Shown piece after piece: positions 22,439 to 33,640 of a stretch of DNA of 64,000 bases. Location: contig CANUEZ040000020.1 of the NCBI GenBank assembly GCA_948099385.1, forward strand, positions 9,689,501 to 9,753,500, read 5' to 3'. How positions within the stretch are numbered: the stretch's first letter is position 1; each line of letters begins with the position of its first letter. Both the position numbers and the translations under genes were made by a program. Source of the stretch: Fasciola hepatica (lineage: Eukaryota > Platyhelminthes > Trematoda > Plagiorchiida > Fasciolidae). The notes beneath the pieces are model-generated. The model saw only the letters and a list, made by a program, of their open reading frames with translations. It was not told the origin of the DNA and ran no database searches.

Positions 22439-23196
22439 TCATAGCCTGTCCGGCTTATCGGCAGAAGACTGCGCCTCAACTCGGAATAGATTACATGAAG
22501 TATGCGTGGGATCCTGGGGACTAGAATGATGAAGGTCCACTGATGCAGAAGGGGCCCTGGGAGTAGTAGATGTTCTGGCTGCAGTCCCGTTCAAAGGAGT
22601 ATGTGGTGATGCATACACGGGTCCTGTTTGATCAGGGCCAGTGGAAGGCGCTGGTTCGCCTTTCTGCATGCGGGACATATCCCTTTGTATAGGGGGTCTA
22701 TCGGTGTGTATTTTGATGCTTTCGATTGACGTAGCTGCAGCAATCCTTTGACAAATACTGATGAACTCAACGGCTGTTGGTTGGTTTGAAAACCAAAAGA
22801 GCAGTAGGCAGGGGTATCTTGAAGACCGTCTCCGCAGCCCAGTGCAGTGGCGCGGGTAACGAGCTATGTTGCATGCGTTCAGTATTGTGGCTTTAACAGA
22901 CCTCCTTGGTGATCTGTCCTGGTTACTTATTGCTACAGCCTGGCTACCGTTTTTTTATTCCTGTTTCCAAGGCGATAGCATCCACAATTATGTCGGCTTC
23001 GGATAGGATTCGAGGTCGGCTTAATCTGTTGTTTCAGCCATGGTCTTCTTTCTGAAACCCCTGATAGAGCGTACTCAGTTGATTGCCGTGTATTAATCGA
23101 GTCATTTATTCTCTGTTCCAAATTACTGACTTTGATTCTGGCCCTCCTGTTTATATTGACAAGTGATATGGAACAAGAATTGATCGCTGCCTTCAT
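22439..23196 (-). pseudogene. LINE-B ORF1 remnant
   Basis: The minus-strand frame 22933-23196 gives MKAAINSCSISLVNINRRAR, then KVSNLEQRINDSIN (coiled-coil-like) and CGCYRLGNRNKKTVARL. The last resembles the D-x-x-R-L-G-K segment of RRM-type ORF1 proteins. After stops, 22439-22678 encodes the Pro/Thr-rich 79-residue tail identical in translation to LINE-A 7285-7524. The protein would bind LINE RNA. Two stops and a frame change split it. Confidence 0.6.
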
Positions 23197-23562
23197 ATTG
23201 ATGTTTGCGTTTTTTCACGCTGGAGGCCCGAGTGGTTCGTTTGGACCAGGCGGACTTTACGTTTAAATGCAAACGAAGACATATTTTGTGGGACTAAAGC
23301 GAGGGTAGCTTTGTTTTGTAAAAGGCATGCAGGTTGTATTTGAGCAGTGCAAACGTTTCATTGGGCTGCTTTACCTCAGAAATTAGTGTGTAGGCAGATC
23401 AACGGGTCACTCCGTCATCAGATATCATTGTTTGAATCGATCGAGGTTGATGTGCTTGATATGCAGCCTTTTGTAGGGCCTCTTATCCTTTGCGGAATTT
23501 CCTTGCTTTGACCGAAGCTAGAAATAGTGACCCTATCGTGTAAATAATCAAAAATTGGGCCC

Positions 23563-23840
23563 CTTAAGGCCAAACTAACAAACTACTTAGCCAAGAGCAA
23601 TTGATCCTTCGTATTTATTACCAAGAACTCAAAGGATTTACAATAGATTGCAAGGAAAGAAGGTCCCATTTTTTACGAATGAGTTCAGGAAAATTCAGTT
23701 CACGCAGAAAGGGTCACCTTTCAGCTTCTGTCCGTTGGTTGGATCTAAGTAACCCACAGTAGACCCAGCAACTGCGAGGTGCTTAGTTGCATCGATAAGT
23801 GAGCCATCGTGCAGGAGGGACGCAAGGGGTTGGGAACAAA
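23563..23840 (-). other. Spacer between LINE-D tail and LINE-B 5' end
   Basis: About 280 bases lie between the (ATT)n tail of LINE-D and the start of recognisable LINE-B. The minus strand carries a frame continuing for about 50 codons (SLIDATKHLAVAGSTVGYLD) that I cannot assign. It may be LINE-B leader or a scrap of an older element. Confidence 0.3.
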
Positions 23841-23862
23841 TCATTAATAATAATAATAATAG
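23841..23862 (-). repeat. LINE-D 3' tail, (ATT)n
   Basis: On the minus strand the tail reads CTATTATTATTATTATTAATGA, directly after GGCGTCTCCGAAACAAA. Short-unit tails of this kind are common 3' ends of non-LTR retrotransposons and mark the start of target-primed reverse transcription. Confidence 0.75.
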
Positions 23863-26398
23863 TTTGTTTCGGAGACGCCCGAAACATGCCTTACGCATGG
23901 TGAAAATTTTACAAGCAACAAAACCGAAGGAAAAAATCCATTGAAGAATTTAAAAATGCGTAACACAAAGGGGAGTAGAGAGAAATAGAGAAGAAATGAG
24001 AGGGAGATAAGAGTATGCTCGCCAATGCTTAATGTAGTGAGTTTAAGTGAACCCGGAGATTGATTCAAATATAGACCCGGAAAACCTGAGGGTCAAGGTT
24101 AGACGGAGCAGCTAGCTGGGCCAAGAAATGGAGAATGAAGTCTGGGAGCTTCACGGAAGGATGACTGAAAGTCTGCGTGAGACATTGTCGTTAATAGAAG
24201 CGATGAAGAAAAAGGGAAGAAAGAAGAGAAGGAAAAGACAAAGAAATGAGTTGTATGGCTAGAGACTAGGTAGCCATGAACTGTACGTTATTGCGGTAGA
24301 CAGATGGTGTCAATTTGACAACAAGAAGCTAGCAATGCAAGACGTGAAGCTGAGTCATACGGATCGAGATACGGTAAATGTGAGGCACAGGTGTGGACAA
24401 AGCGGACGCAGGTCATAATGGGCGGTGGCACGGTGGCAAAAGACTTGGTCGGCGAAGAACTAGATGAGGCAGAGAAAATGTGCGGATACAAAATACATAG
24501 ACGTATACATATATATATCAGAGCAGAAGCAAGTAGCAGTGGAGAGACTGAACACGGAAGTGGCAGTGCCTGGATGAGACAGGTAGGGTAGGGTCAAATG
24601 GTACGGAATTAACTTGGATAAACCCTGGTGAACTCCCTTGTGGCAGGTGAACACAGGGGATCAACAGCAAGAGAGAACCAATTCTGGAAGCACGGAAAAG
24701 ATGTCTGTGAGCAAAAGTTGATAAACGAGAGGAAATGAAAATCAGGATCGACGAAGACAGGTATGAGTGAATCTAACAGTCTGATTACTGCGAATGTGGC
24801 ATGTGGTGATGGTCGAACATGGGTGAAGCAGTAATAATTAGACGTACAATATGCAGCAGGAAGATGGAAAGGACGATGGCTGGAGATCTCAGAGCGAATG
24901 GGAGTACGGGGTGGTTGGAGAGGTGTAAAAGATCACTGGGGAAGAGTGACTTGGAGGCTAGAAGAAGTGTGGTGCGAAGATGCATCAGTTGTAACAGCGA
25001 ATAACATGGAAGAGAAATGAGGAAGTGGAGGACCAGAAAGTTTAGGTAATGGCAGATCGCATGGTTTGAAACTGTAGATGAGAAAAATGACGTTAAGGTG
25101 ACGTTACACTTAGTGAAACGCGGAAAAGCAGCACAGCCTGAGAGGCACAGTAAAGATGCCTGAGGCGAGCAAAGTACGAAGCAGACGAGAGTGTTGACCA
25201 AAGAAAATCAGGTAAAAGATGGTGAACCAGATCGTTTCACTGCAAATGATACAGGATGGAGACCGAGAAGAAGGAAGGAACCTGGACGGGAAGGCCTGCG
25301 TTGGAACAAAAATGCACGAGAAATAGTTGTGCTTCGGAGTTTGGAGAATGGAACTGAAGGGTTGCATGCCATTACACAAATGGAGGTGGTAAAAAGATAA
25401 TAAACTTGGTCGTAAAAATATGAAGAGGTTGGAACGGCTAGGTCTTTTATGGTGACTGGTCATGGTTACTGATGTGTCTGGTGCGTGATGGTGGAAGGTG
25501 TAAGAAGGACAAAAAAGGAGGTCACAAAATGGTAGCTGGTGAGGTATGCAATTTGTGAGCTTTATAAGTACCCGGAAGTAACAAGTGAATACTTATTAGG
25601 AGCTGACAGGTGCGAAATGGGTGGGAAAAAACATATTTCGGGCTTGGGCAGAGTAAAACGGATAAGGTGACAATGACATCATGCGGTGAGGGTTGTCATT
25701 GTGAAACACGATAGGAACGAAAACGGAATTAATAGGTATGCATACAGAGGTAAAACGACACGGAAGGAAAGTGATAAGAGCGCTGACAAGAACGATAGAT
25801 TGGCGAAACGCGGCTGAAGAATGGTAGGAGCATGCGGTCCGCAAAGGACAGTGACGAATGCGGTAGGGCAAGGAGAGTTGGAGCGTGGGATCCGCAGCCG
25901 GTGCTAGTGGGTGGGGCTGACCGTGCGCTGGACACCCAACTTGAAAAACACTTCGTGAAGTGAACACAGGAGGTGTGATCCACCAGCCTAATTGCGCTCG
26001 CCCATCGTTGCAGACGACCTGCACGCCCGAAGTGCGCCTGCCAGAGCGGTGGATCTGACAGCCCCTCGCCCCGTTCGGAATGGCGCTAATGTTCATTGGT
26101 GTTTGTGCAGAAGGCTGAGCAACCACGATAAGGGCATCTGGTCCAGGACAAACCGGACAGGTTGTTGGAACTCGGACAACAGAGCCAACGGGAACAGCGA
26201 TCGACAGACGGCCATACAACATTATCATTTAGGTTCACCAGCTAGGGCGGTGGTCAGTTTAGTGTCCGAGGGGGTTGACCGGCCTTTGAGGATTACTGGA
26301 AAGGGAATTGAGATAGAGAAACGTGGTCTGAGTATAGCCCAGCTGATGGTCACCGGTTAACGGAAAGAAGAACAAAAGTGAAGCACGGGCCCATCGGT

Positions 26399-27275
26399 GC
26401 AGCGGATCCCCAAGACCAATGGAGGCCATGGAAGGTGAGACTAAAAAAAGAAACGCAAAAGTAGGAGCTAAAACCTTCGATGGGGAGGTTAATATTTCAC
26501 CTAGAGTAGCCATTTAGCAGAAGAAGACTAATTTCTGCATGAAATGGCGGAAGAAACTTAGCTGGGGATAAGGTAGGGGTAGGATGGGTGACGTCATAAC
26601 TGGATGTTGAGTTCAGTTACTGAGCCACTCTCAGTGCGAGAAAAGAGATTGGAATTTCCAGTCCAAAATCGCAGAGGTGGTGATGGAAGTATATGTTGTG
26701 GGACCTTGTGTGGAAAAGAGGCAAAGTAAGCAAAAGGCTATCAAGGAGTGTCCAGCTAATGCCCGTTCTTTTTCCATAGAGTGGGAGACATAAAAGAAGG
26801 TAAGGAGTTCAAGGAACGAGACATACATGGATTGGTAAGTAGATGAGGATTCGTACAGAAAAACAGAGTGACGAAAAAGAGTACCACAGAGAATGGTGGG
26901 GTAGACAGGCCTCAATATTGGTCCAGTATTAGATGGGCTGAGGCAGAGCTCGGTCTATGACGCGTGAGATTAAAAAAAGAGACGGTGAACTATGGATAAC
27001 TGATAGCCGTAAGATTCAGAAACGAGGTTGGGATTTGATCTAGAATAGTTAGTCAGTAGGAGAGAACAAGTAAATTATGCATGAAATTAAGGAAGAAACT
27101 TAGCCCGGAGGCAAGGTGGGGCAGAGTTGGTGACGTCATAACTGTGTGTTGAAATCACTTAGTGAGCACCGCTAAGTGAGATGACTGAGACTGGATTTTC
27201 CAGTTCAGAATCGCAGAGGTGGTGATGGAAGTATATGTGGTGGGGCCTGGTGTGGAAAAGAGGCATTGTATGCTA
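26399..27275. repeat. Two-copy direct repeat inside the LINE-D 3' block (units about 0.34 kb, spaced 0.54 kb)
   Basis: 26399-26735 and 26937-27275 share GAAGAAACTTAGC, GTGACGTCATAACTG, and AATCGCAGAGGTGGTGATGGA followed by AGTATATG and TGTGGAAAAGAGGCA. They differ by scattered substitutions and small indels, so the duplication is old. Both contain the palindromic TGACGTCA, identical to a CRE/ATF site. I infer no function from that alone. Confidence 0.8.
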
Positions 27276-27343
27276 ACAGATATCGAAGAGCCTTGGGTTA
27301 CGTACTATGCTTGTGTTAATAATTACGGGACAGTAATTGATAT

Positions 27344-27350
<7 letters not shown>

Positions 27351-27399
<49 letters not shown>
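27351..27399. repeat. (TA)n microsatellite
   Basis: About 24 uninterrupted TA dinucleotides follow a TATATACATG stretch. It lies in the LINE-D 3' block, upstream of the duplicated units when read in the LINE direction. Confidence 0.95.
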
Positions 27400-27402
<3 letters not shown>

Positions 27403-28044
27403 ACCAGTGACCCAGACACGAATAACTATGAGAAATCACAGTTGTGATTCATTTGTTGGCTCTTCAGTGAAGAGTATCCATTCGCACTCCAGACGATTCA
27501 AATTAGATTATAGTGAACATATAACATCGGACTGTACAAGGATGAAGACGAGTGAGCTGAGGAGTACCGGGTACGCATACCTGACGAACGACGGCAACCG
27601 CGAAAAAGTTCGAGTGCTTCCGGGGAAATTTTGTCTATACGTTCACATACTTCTTACCATCAATACGTGCGTATATATATAGCGGACCAGGTAGTAGTTA
27701 CTGATGCAGTTTTTATAGCACTTTTGACGTTTGTTTTAGGGCGGCAGACGTGATATAACTCAATAAAGGTAGTAAATAGTCCAGTGGATAAAGCATATTG
27801 ACAGTCTGTGGGGGGTATTACTGTGGCCTCTCTATAAATAAGAACGCGTCTGGAGGGACTTATTTCAACGTGAAGTGGGCAGGATCTTACAAGTTCGTAT
27901 GGAAAAACAGTTAGTGGGTGCAGACATGCTTCACATATGTCGATGGCGAAGTCTGAGGAGAAGCGGTCAAACAGAGCACTCAGGATTCAAAAGCGGATAG
28001 GTTATTTAGGAAGGTAAGGTGGAGCGAGAAAGCAGAGCAATGGC

Positions 28045-28311
28045 CTAAAAGTCGAGGCCATTCTCGTAAGCTTCACTTTCGGTTACGTGAACGTTGAATA
28101 GGCGTAAAACAGTCAAGACAGGAGGGATTTTGTCAGTAGCATGCCCGAATGCATACACTGACTGAGAAGATCTGATGTGCAAAGGAAGCTTATTCACGAT
28201 TCTGGAGTGCATGAAGTGAAAGAACTTAGGGCGTGGAACATTCATCGCTGAGGGTGCGGCAATAGTAAACTGTCTATTTTGGAGTGACTATCCAGTACCC
28301 GGGGAGATGCA
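28045..28311 (-). pseudogene. LINE-D ORF2 C-terminal end, separated by the CACTA-like insertion
   Basis: Read on the minus strand from 28311, this piece contains FFHFMHSRIVNKLPLHIRSSQSVYAF. It matches LINE-A's FFITVHSNLWNILPLDVGSS at 10817-10880 position for position in motif. Joining codons across the insertion gives SNHLHL against SNPLHF in LINE-A. This shows it is the missing end of the reverse transcriptase at 33655-34790, not an unrelated frame. Confidence 0.8.
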
Positions 28312-28325
28312 CCCCAAGTAGCACA

Positions 28326-28520
28326 CCCCAAGTTTGCTCCATGTGGGGGGTAAACTTAGGGCAGACGTAGGACTGCCCCAAGCTTACCACTGAAAAACTT
28401 GGGACAGTGCTACCGTTGCCCCAGGATTGCCCCATGGGGCAAACCTGGGGCTACTCCCAACCTTGGGGAAGTCACATGGGGCAAGTATGGGGCAAATCCG
28501 GGGCTAGCCCTAACCTTTGT
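28326..28520. repeat. Left subterminal repeat cluster of the CACTA-like transposon
   Basis: Within about 200 bases there are many short units related to TTGCCCC, CCCCAAG or their complements. They include CCCCAAGTTTGC (28326), TGCCCCAAGCTTACC (from 28375), and the perfect 16-base palindrome TTGCCCCATGGGGCAA (28427-28442). ATGGGGCAAGTATGGGGCAA follows (from 28476). In CACTA elements subterminal repeats bind transposon proteins; a similar role here is inferred. Confidence 0.7.
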
Positions 28521-29522
28521 TATACGGTAAACTAAACCAGATCCAACTGCCGTTTCACAGACTACTACTAGTGTTAATTTCTAATCTGGACTTTTGTATA
28601 CACATCCCATATACACCAATTTCTGGCGAACTTTTGACTGAAAACTGAAAGCCAAATTCGTAATATGAAAAATTTATTTACTTTCAATAAATGTGTATTT
28701 TGTACAAATTTGCAATAATCTGTCAGAGTACATTCTAGATGAACCTTGGATCCACTTGTCTGTGGTCGCGATATCTGCAGACATGAGAATAGAATGTAAA
28801 CTGTTATTGGAGAACTGTCAGTAAATCACTCCACCATTACGTATTAGGCGATAGTGCCACCCGATATAAATATATTAAACAAGCGGCATGGCATTTTTCA
28901 ATGGCGCTTGCAAGTTGAGAAAAGAGATGAATCTAAGTTGATATTTCGTAAAGAAGCGGTCTGTCAACGTTAACAGAGCAACACAGGCTTGCACTTATCT
29001 GCTGCCTTTTTGCAGTCACATATACGATACAGATAGCGAGAGTGGCGTACCAGAAAAACGCGGAGGCCCAAGGTACTTCAACAAAAGAATAATGTACTTC
29101 AAATTTTAGTCTTACTGTAAACATGTTTCTGTAAACCGTAGCGAAGAAATGAGGCAACTCCGTTTCTTTCTACTGACCTATTATATCTGCAACCTGCTTC
29201 GCGATCACGAACGTTGTGGAACCAATTTTTGATGTGCTTTCCGATGTTGATAGTTGGTTTCTCGCCAATAAAGTACTGAATCTGACAGCGTCTAGTAATT
29301 GGTGAGACCACAAATAAACTGATGTTTTTTTTTGCTTTAATGGGTCTATGATCGCAGACGGCTATCCGCTTGCTGCCACCGAGCCAGCAGCACTTCCCTG
29401 CGACGTCGTTGCTGACCACAGCATAAAGCATTTGCTCAAAGGCATCCTGAAGGTTTTTATTTGTGTACCGCCGCAGTGTTGTGACCTATATTTGGCATCC
29501 ACACCAATAGTGATTTATCATC

Positions 29523-30536
29523 TTATTGGAAGCTTCTGGTGTTCTGAGGACGTCGTATAGATGATAAAATTCTTCCACAGTGTTCACACGTGTGATGGGC
29601 TGCGGCATAGCTTGTAAACATCACTCCCTGAAAGTGGTGGAAAGGGGATTCTATAGAGGCACTTAATTTCTCCGCACTCCTTGTAAGGCTGTCTATGGAC
29701 AGCAGAATATCTTTTGGTTTACTAAAAAATAAGATGACGACACTGCATGTGATCTTGCATAGTATTTGGCGCAGGTGAGGGGCCAAGTTCAGTTGTGTAG
29801 CGCTGCTGCTTGAGCCGCCACTTGTAATTAACTGGTCAATGTGAAACAAAAGTGTATTAATTACCTCGAGGATGCTGCTTGCACTCGGCTCTAGCCCGTG
29901 CAGACATATTAGACTGTGGAGACCAATGAGGCGAACTAACACAGAATCTGGTTATGTATTTTGGAAATTTACCTTTGCATTCCCCTAAGACATTCCAAAA
30001 TTGGTGGTGGGAATGGTGGTAAGTTCAGCGTAACTGGTTTTGCGGTTCTCCGCGTCGCCTAGGAACTCTCATCGGAAGAGAATTCCACGGGAACTCTTTA
30101 GGTACATGCATTTAAGTGGTTAATTGCCTCATTTTTGAGGAATAGTGCTGCAAAAAATATGTCTGCTTCTCTGTTTTATCCGCGGAACCAGCATTTGACT
30201 GAGCAACCAGCTGATGCTCGAGGTCAATGGCATCCCCAAGTTTGTCAATTTAAATGTTATGCTACCATTGACATGCCCGTATAGCACATCGGCCGAAAGT
30301 AGTATACCGGGCATGAATCCGGCATTGCCTTCCCTGATGGCAAGTAACGCCTGTAGCCTGGAAAATTCTTTGTTCGTAGTCAAAGAACATCCGTCTCGTC
30401 GACCATCAAATTCTTGTGCACCAAGGCTTGAGAATTTTCGTCGGAGAAGTGAGTGACCACGCACATCTTGGAAAAAGTTTCTCATTAGGAATTGTCTGCC
30501 TGGGACTTGATCAAATTTAAGTACGTACAGAAGCAA
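29523..30536 (-). other. Two unassigned minus-strand frames downstream of the transposase
   Basis: Frames 30129-30536 (135 codons) and 29523-29942 (139 codons) lie inside the transposon after the transposase core. The second has CEHCGR near its C-terminus. They could be the C-terminus of the transposase, a second transposon protein, or chance frames. I see no named domain. Confidence 0.3.
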
Positions 30537-30838
30537 GTGGACAGTGAATAAAATAACAAAACGCGTAAGTGATCACCCATACGTGAAAGCAAACACGAGC
30601 CTGCCATTGACGCCAAACAAGCAGACGAATACAGCAAGAAAATGGCAAAATACGAATTGTTCACGTCAAAACAACCGACAAGCGAGAACTACTTCTGCCT
30701 CGCAATCACCCGAGCATTGCGTATTCTCACCAGATCGTCATGCTGATTTGCAAGAAAAGTGGCACGAAAAGCGCAGAGCTTTTTGTGACATTTGTTTTAC
30801 AAAATATATGTTAAATGGGAACAACAACAGTGGAAGAG

Positions 30839-31876
30839 TTAATGCACATACGAACACATTTTACATGTGATGGTGTGAATGGATGCATCGTGCAGAGTGG
30901 AACCTAAATCGCCTACAGTGAAAATACACAAATGGCTCAAACCTAACCCGTACGCGAAACAATTGTCCAGTGAATTAACGTATTTGGAGAAAACTTTATC
31001 CTCCAGGAAACTGACAATTTCTGCAGGACGTCTGTTAATGACAATGACGTTGTTCGGCTTATCCACTGAAAATAAGACAACATTCAGAACGACAAACAGT
31101 CTACTGCGGGGGGTGTGAGATATTGGGAGGGACAAATCAGCCATGGGGATTTCTGCAATAATGGTTTTCGAGTTTGTATTCAGTTCGTGGAGAAGCTTAT
31201 ACCACTGCTCAGCTGGTTTAGCTGGCCTCTGTATAAATGATTTCAGTTTTCCAAGATGTTATTCAAATGGAAAGCAGGAGCAGTTTTCCAACACGCCGTG
31301 TTTTCGGACATCTGACAAATGTGTTAGGCAGTGCACATTATAGACTAAATCCTCCGGACCGTATAATACAGATATGTTTTGAAAGAAAGGCACCAAGCTT
31401 CTATGAGCAAAGTCAAGATACTCACTTTGTAAACGGGGATGAGAAAATACGTGTACAGCAATGAATAACAGCAGGAAACGCTTGTAGTATTCATCAGGTG
31501 GCATATGTAACAAACAAAAGGGGCCTATATACAAAAGGAACTGTCTATACCCGAAAGCTTCCCATCGTTCCGAGTCCCGAGTGTGACGGCATAGGCGCTG
31601 AAAGTCACAGGGGATATTGCTATGATTTCGAATGATAAAATTTCCAAGTTTTATGACTGCGGCTGGGCTGAAGCGAAAGCGTCCTGCACGGTCGCCCTTT
31701 GGCCATGCATTTAACAACTTTTTCATGACACCAAAACAGACTAAGTGCATATAATCCAGTGGAAAATTCCCTACCATATCAATTGAAATTGATATGAATG
31801 GGCTTTCTTCAATATGGTGACGTTTGCATTTAAAGCGGCAAAAGTCGGCATCCCTTCTCGGTCGAGCGTCCAACAC
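30839..31876 (-). pseudogene. CACTA-like transposase, core and C-terminal region
   Basis: The main frame (31259-31876, 205 codons, no stop) reads PLDYMHLVCFGVMKKLL...WPKGDR, then RHTRDSERWEAFGYRQFLLYIGPF, and PEDLVYNVHCLTHLSDVRKHG, ending in CSCFPFE. This is the DYMHLVCLGVxKKLL, WKAxExRxFLLY, YNVHxLxHLxDDVxxxG, SAFPFEN series of CACTA/EnSpm transposases. A shift near 31259 leads to HLGKLKSFIQRPAKPAEQW, the usual continuation. 30839-31144 (KPNNVIVINRRPAEIVSFLE) follows in the place where these proteins have a small conserved C-terminal segment. The protein would cut at the terminal repeats. At least one frameshift suggests loss of function, although spliced introns cannot be excluded. Confidence 0.85.
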
Positions 31877-32230
31877 TGAAAACGTTATTCTTCCAGTGAT
31901 ACGCGGACCATGCTTTATGCACTTGTCACTCCCGAAGTAGCCTGTAGAACTTTAAACTTGACGAACGTTAGCCCGGGCAGGTGTGTCGAATATCACTGAC
32001 ACAAGTTCACAGGATACCGTTGTCCCACGATGGTTGACGCCGCCATCAATTACATCTCACAATTCTAATACCGTCTACTCCAGAAATATGTTTATCGGGT
32101 GCGGCTTCCTGGACCCGCAATAAAGGCCCACCTGGAGCAAGACAAAACACCTTGGAAGCGTCATCTGTGCCAGAGTGGGCCACAAATGTACAGTAGAACA
32201 GTGATAAACAGACGACCCATCGATATTCAG

Positions 32231-32680
32231 CTAAGGGTCGACGGATTCCGGGACCAACGCTAGTCCACTGGTTGATCGTCGCAGACGGTCGAGGAGCTTG
32301 ATATAAATGTACACACCTTGTGATAGCACTGTCTCCTTACAAAGAAGAGGTGTGTGCAACAGGGTCCTCGGGTCCTTCGGTAAGCCGAACAAAAATTGGT
32401 TTAGAAAGCTCAGAAAACTCCTGCATTGCTGCAACGTCAGTCTGCAGTTAAAAAACAAATCGGCAAGTGAAATTAACAGCGCGTCGATGTTGATCTTCGC
32501 GGAAGTGATGTTTCCCAGTTCAAAGTCGACACCTGCGAATAACAATTTATATAAATTCACAGAAAAAATATACTCACCGACTCCAGCGGTCAAGTCTGTT
32601 GTTGACGCTTGCACATTCATTGATGGTGAGTACATAAGTTGCGATTGATGTCCACCCGAAACCTCATCATTAGATGACAT
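32231..32680 (-). pseudogene. Possible N-terminal part of the CACTA-like transposase
   Basis: This is a 149-codon open frame upstream of, and in the same orientation as, the transposase core. It is rich in Leu and Ser (NLYKLLFAGVDFELGN, KINIDALLISLADLFFN). It resembles no domain I can name. Members of the superfamily often have a poorly conserved leader before the core, so the position fits, but the assignment is by context only. A plus-strand frame at 32307-32648 overlaps it and is taken as a shadow. Confidence 0.35.
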
Positions 32681-33209
32681 TCACCGGGGGCCCTGGATAA
32701 AATGAAGTTTATATCATGCTGCAAATATTTAAGTACCCGTTGACGTCGTCTTCAGAGGTCGATATCGATGAATCCACATGGACGCCTCGCAGCACTCAGT
32801 ACACGGTAGAGTACTCAACGCCCGCTTAAGCCGACGGTAATTTTGCCACTTGCTTGGGCGGTCCATGTGAGTTAGCTGTCCATTGTAAACACAGAAAAGT
32901 GATAAACTCTAAACCAAATTTTTCTTCATTTGAGACCCGAAAATGATAATTAAAAACAAATATCCATAAACATTAAACATGCGTATGCCAGGTACCCACG
33001 GTATCCGCCAAAACGATGGTGTATTGTATGATAAGCCTATATATACACATATACAGAGAGAGACATATGGCTCGCGCTCACTTATACCTATATATATATA
33101 AGTAACCCTAAGTATACTCTCGTTGAGCTATAGTTCATCTACTTATGATGAAAGTATTCTGTCACTGGTTGGAGATTGATAAATCAGTCAACATAAAGAC
33201 AGCACATGA

Positions 33210-33640
33210 AAGGTGCTCCAAGGGGACACAATTGTGGGGCTAACTCCATGATTGTCCCGAGTTTACTTAATGGTGTTGCCCAAGCTTCGGGCAAACCTAA
33301 GGCATGTTGCTTAGCAGGAGCATAAACATTTATAGGTGATGTGTTCAACACGGTTTGTACGAATCTCATGCCGAACTCGTGGGCCACGTGCCATAGAAGC
33401 CAAATCACAGTTACCTGAGGGATGGAACGACGACTGCACGGGACCGCGTGAAGGTTGCTACGAATGGTGACGTAATACAACGAAACAGGCCGCTATAATG
33501 GTGTCCTAGGATGACAAAATCGGTACATGAGGATATAATCCCAGTAAATCCGTAACCAATTAGCATTATTTCCCCATGAAAACTAATCTTGGGGCAAGCT
33601 TAGGGCATGCCCCAAGTTTACCCCAAAGTTTGAGGCAACT
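33210..33640. repeat. Right subterminal repeats of the CACTA-like transposon
   Basis: Units include TTGCCCAAGCTTCGGGCAAA (33276-33295). Near the end, CTTGGGGCAAGCTTAGGGCA (33588-33607) and TGCCCCAAGTTTACCCC (33608-33624) follow. They mirror the left cluster in inverted orientation but are sparser over 33300-33580. Confidence 0.65.

Larger units (their letters stand above)
20700..23560 (-). mobile_element. LINE-B: CR1-like LINE, 5' leader, ORF1 and part of endonuclease, inverted relative to LINE-A
   Basis: Read on the minus strand it is collinear with LINE-A from 6430 to about 9200: leader, ORF1, linker and first part of the endonuclease. Similarity is high locally; the stretch around 22381-22700 is almost identical to 7270-7590. 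Small indels occur elsewhere, for instance just after the shared CCCTGGACAG. It ends by truncation in the endonuclease at the junction with LINE-E. Its 5' end lies about 280 bases from the tail of LINE-D, which has the same orientation, so the two LINEs sit head to tail. Confidence 0.75.
23863..28044 (-). repeat. LINE-D 3' block, pyrimidine-rich on the coding strand
   Basis: From about 27300 down to 23900 the minus strand is C/T-rich and carries many chance open frames, such as 24785-25201. The GC-rich module shared with LINE-A is at 25888-26210; a 210-codon minus-strand frame (25596-26228) runs through it, but LINE-A has a stop and a one-base shift in the same region, so coding is doubtful. 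Two diverged direct repeats lie at 26399-26735 and 26937-27275. A (TA)n run is at 27351-27399. The block ends in the signature and tail shared with LINE-A and LINE-C. It is best read as a long 3' untranslated region. Confidence 0.65.

Noticed and set aside
18302..23560. LINE-E and LINE-B as one insertion with a twin-priming inversion
   Set aside because: Both contain the endonuclease region, so they overlap in content and cannot be two halves of one copy.
24785..25201. 138-codon minus-strand frame rich in Leu, Ser and Phe
   Set aside because: It lies in the pyrimidine-rich block, where stop codons are rare by composition. It has no motif and no counterpart in LINE-A.
33040..33115. Short TATATA and GAGAGA runs as a promoter
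   Set aside because: They are short simple repeats inside the transposon, with no start-site context to support a promoter call.
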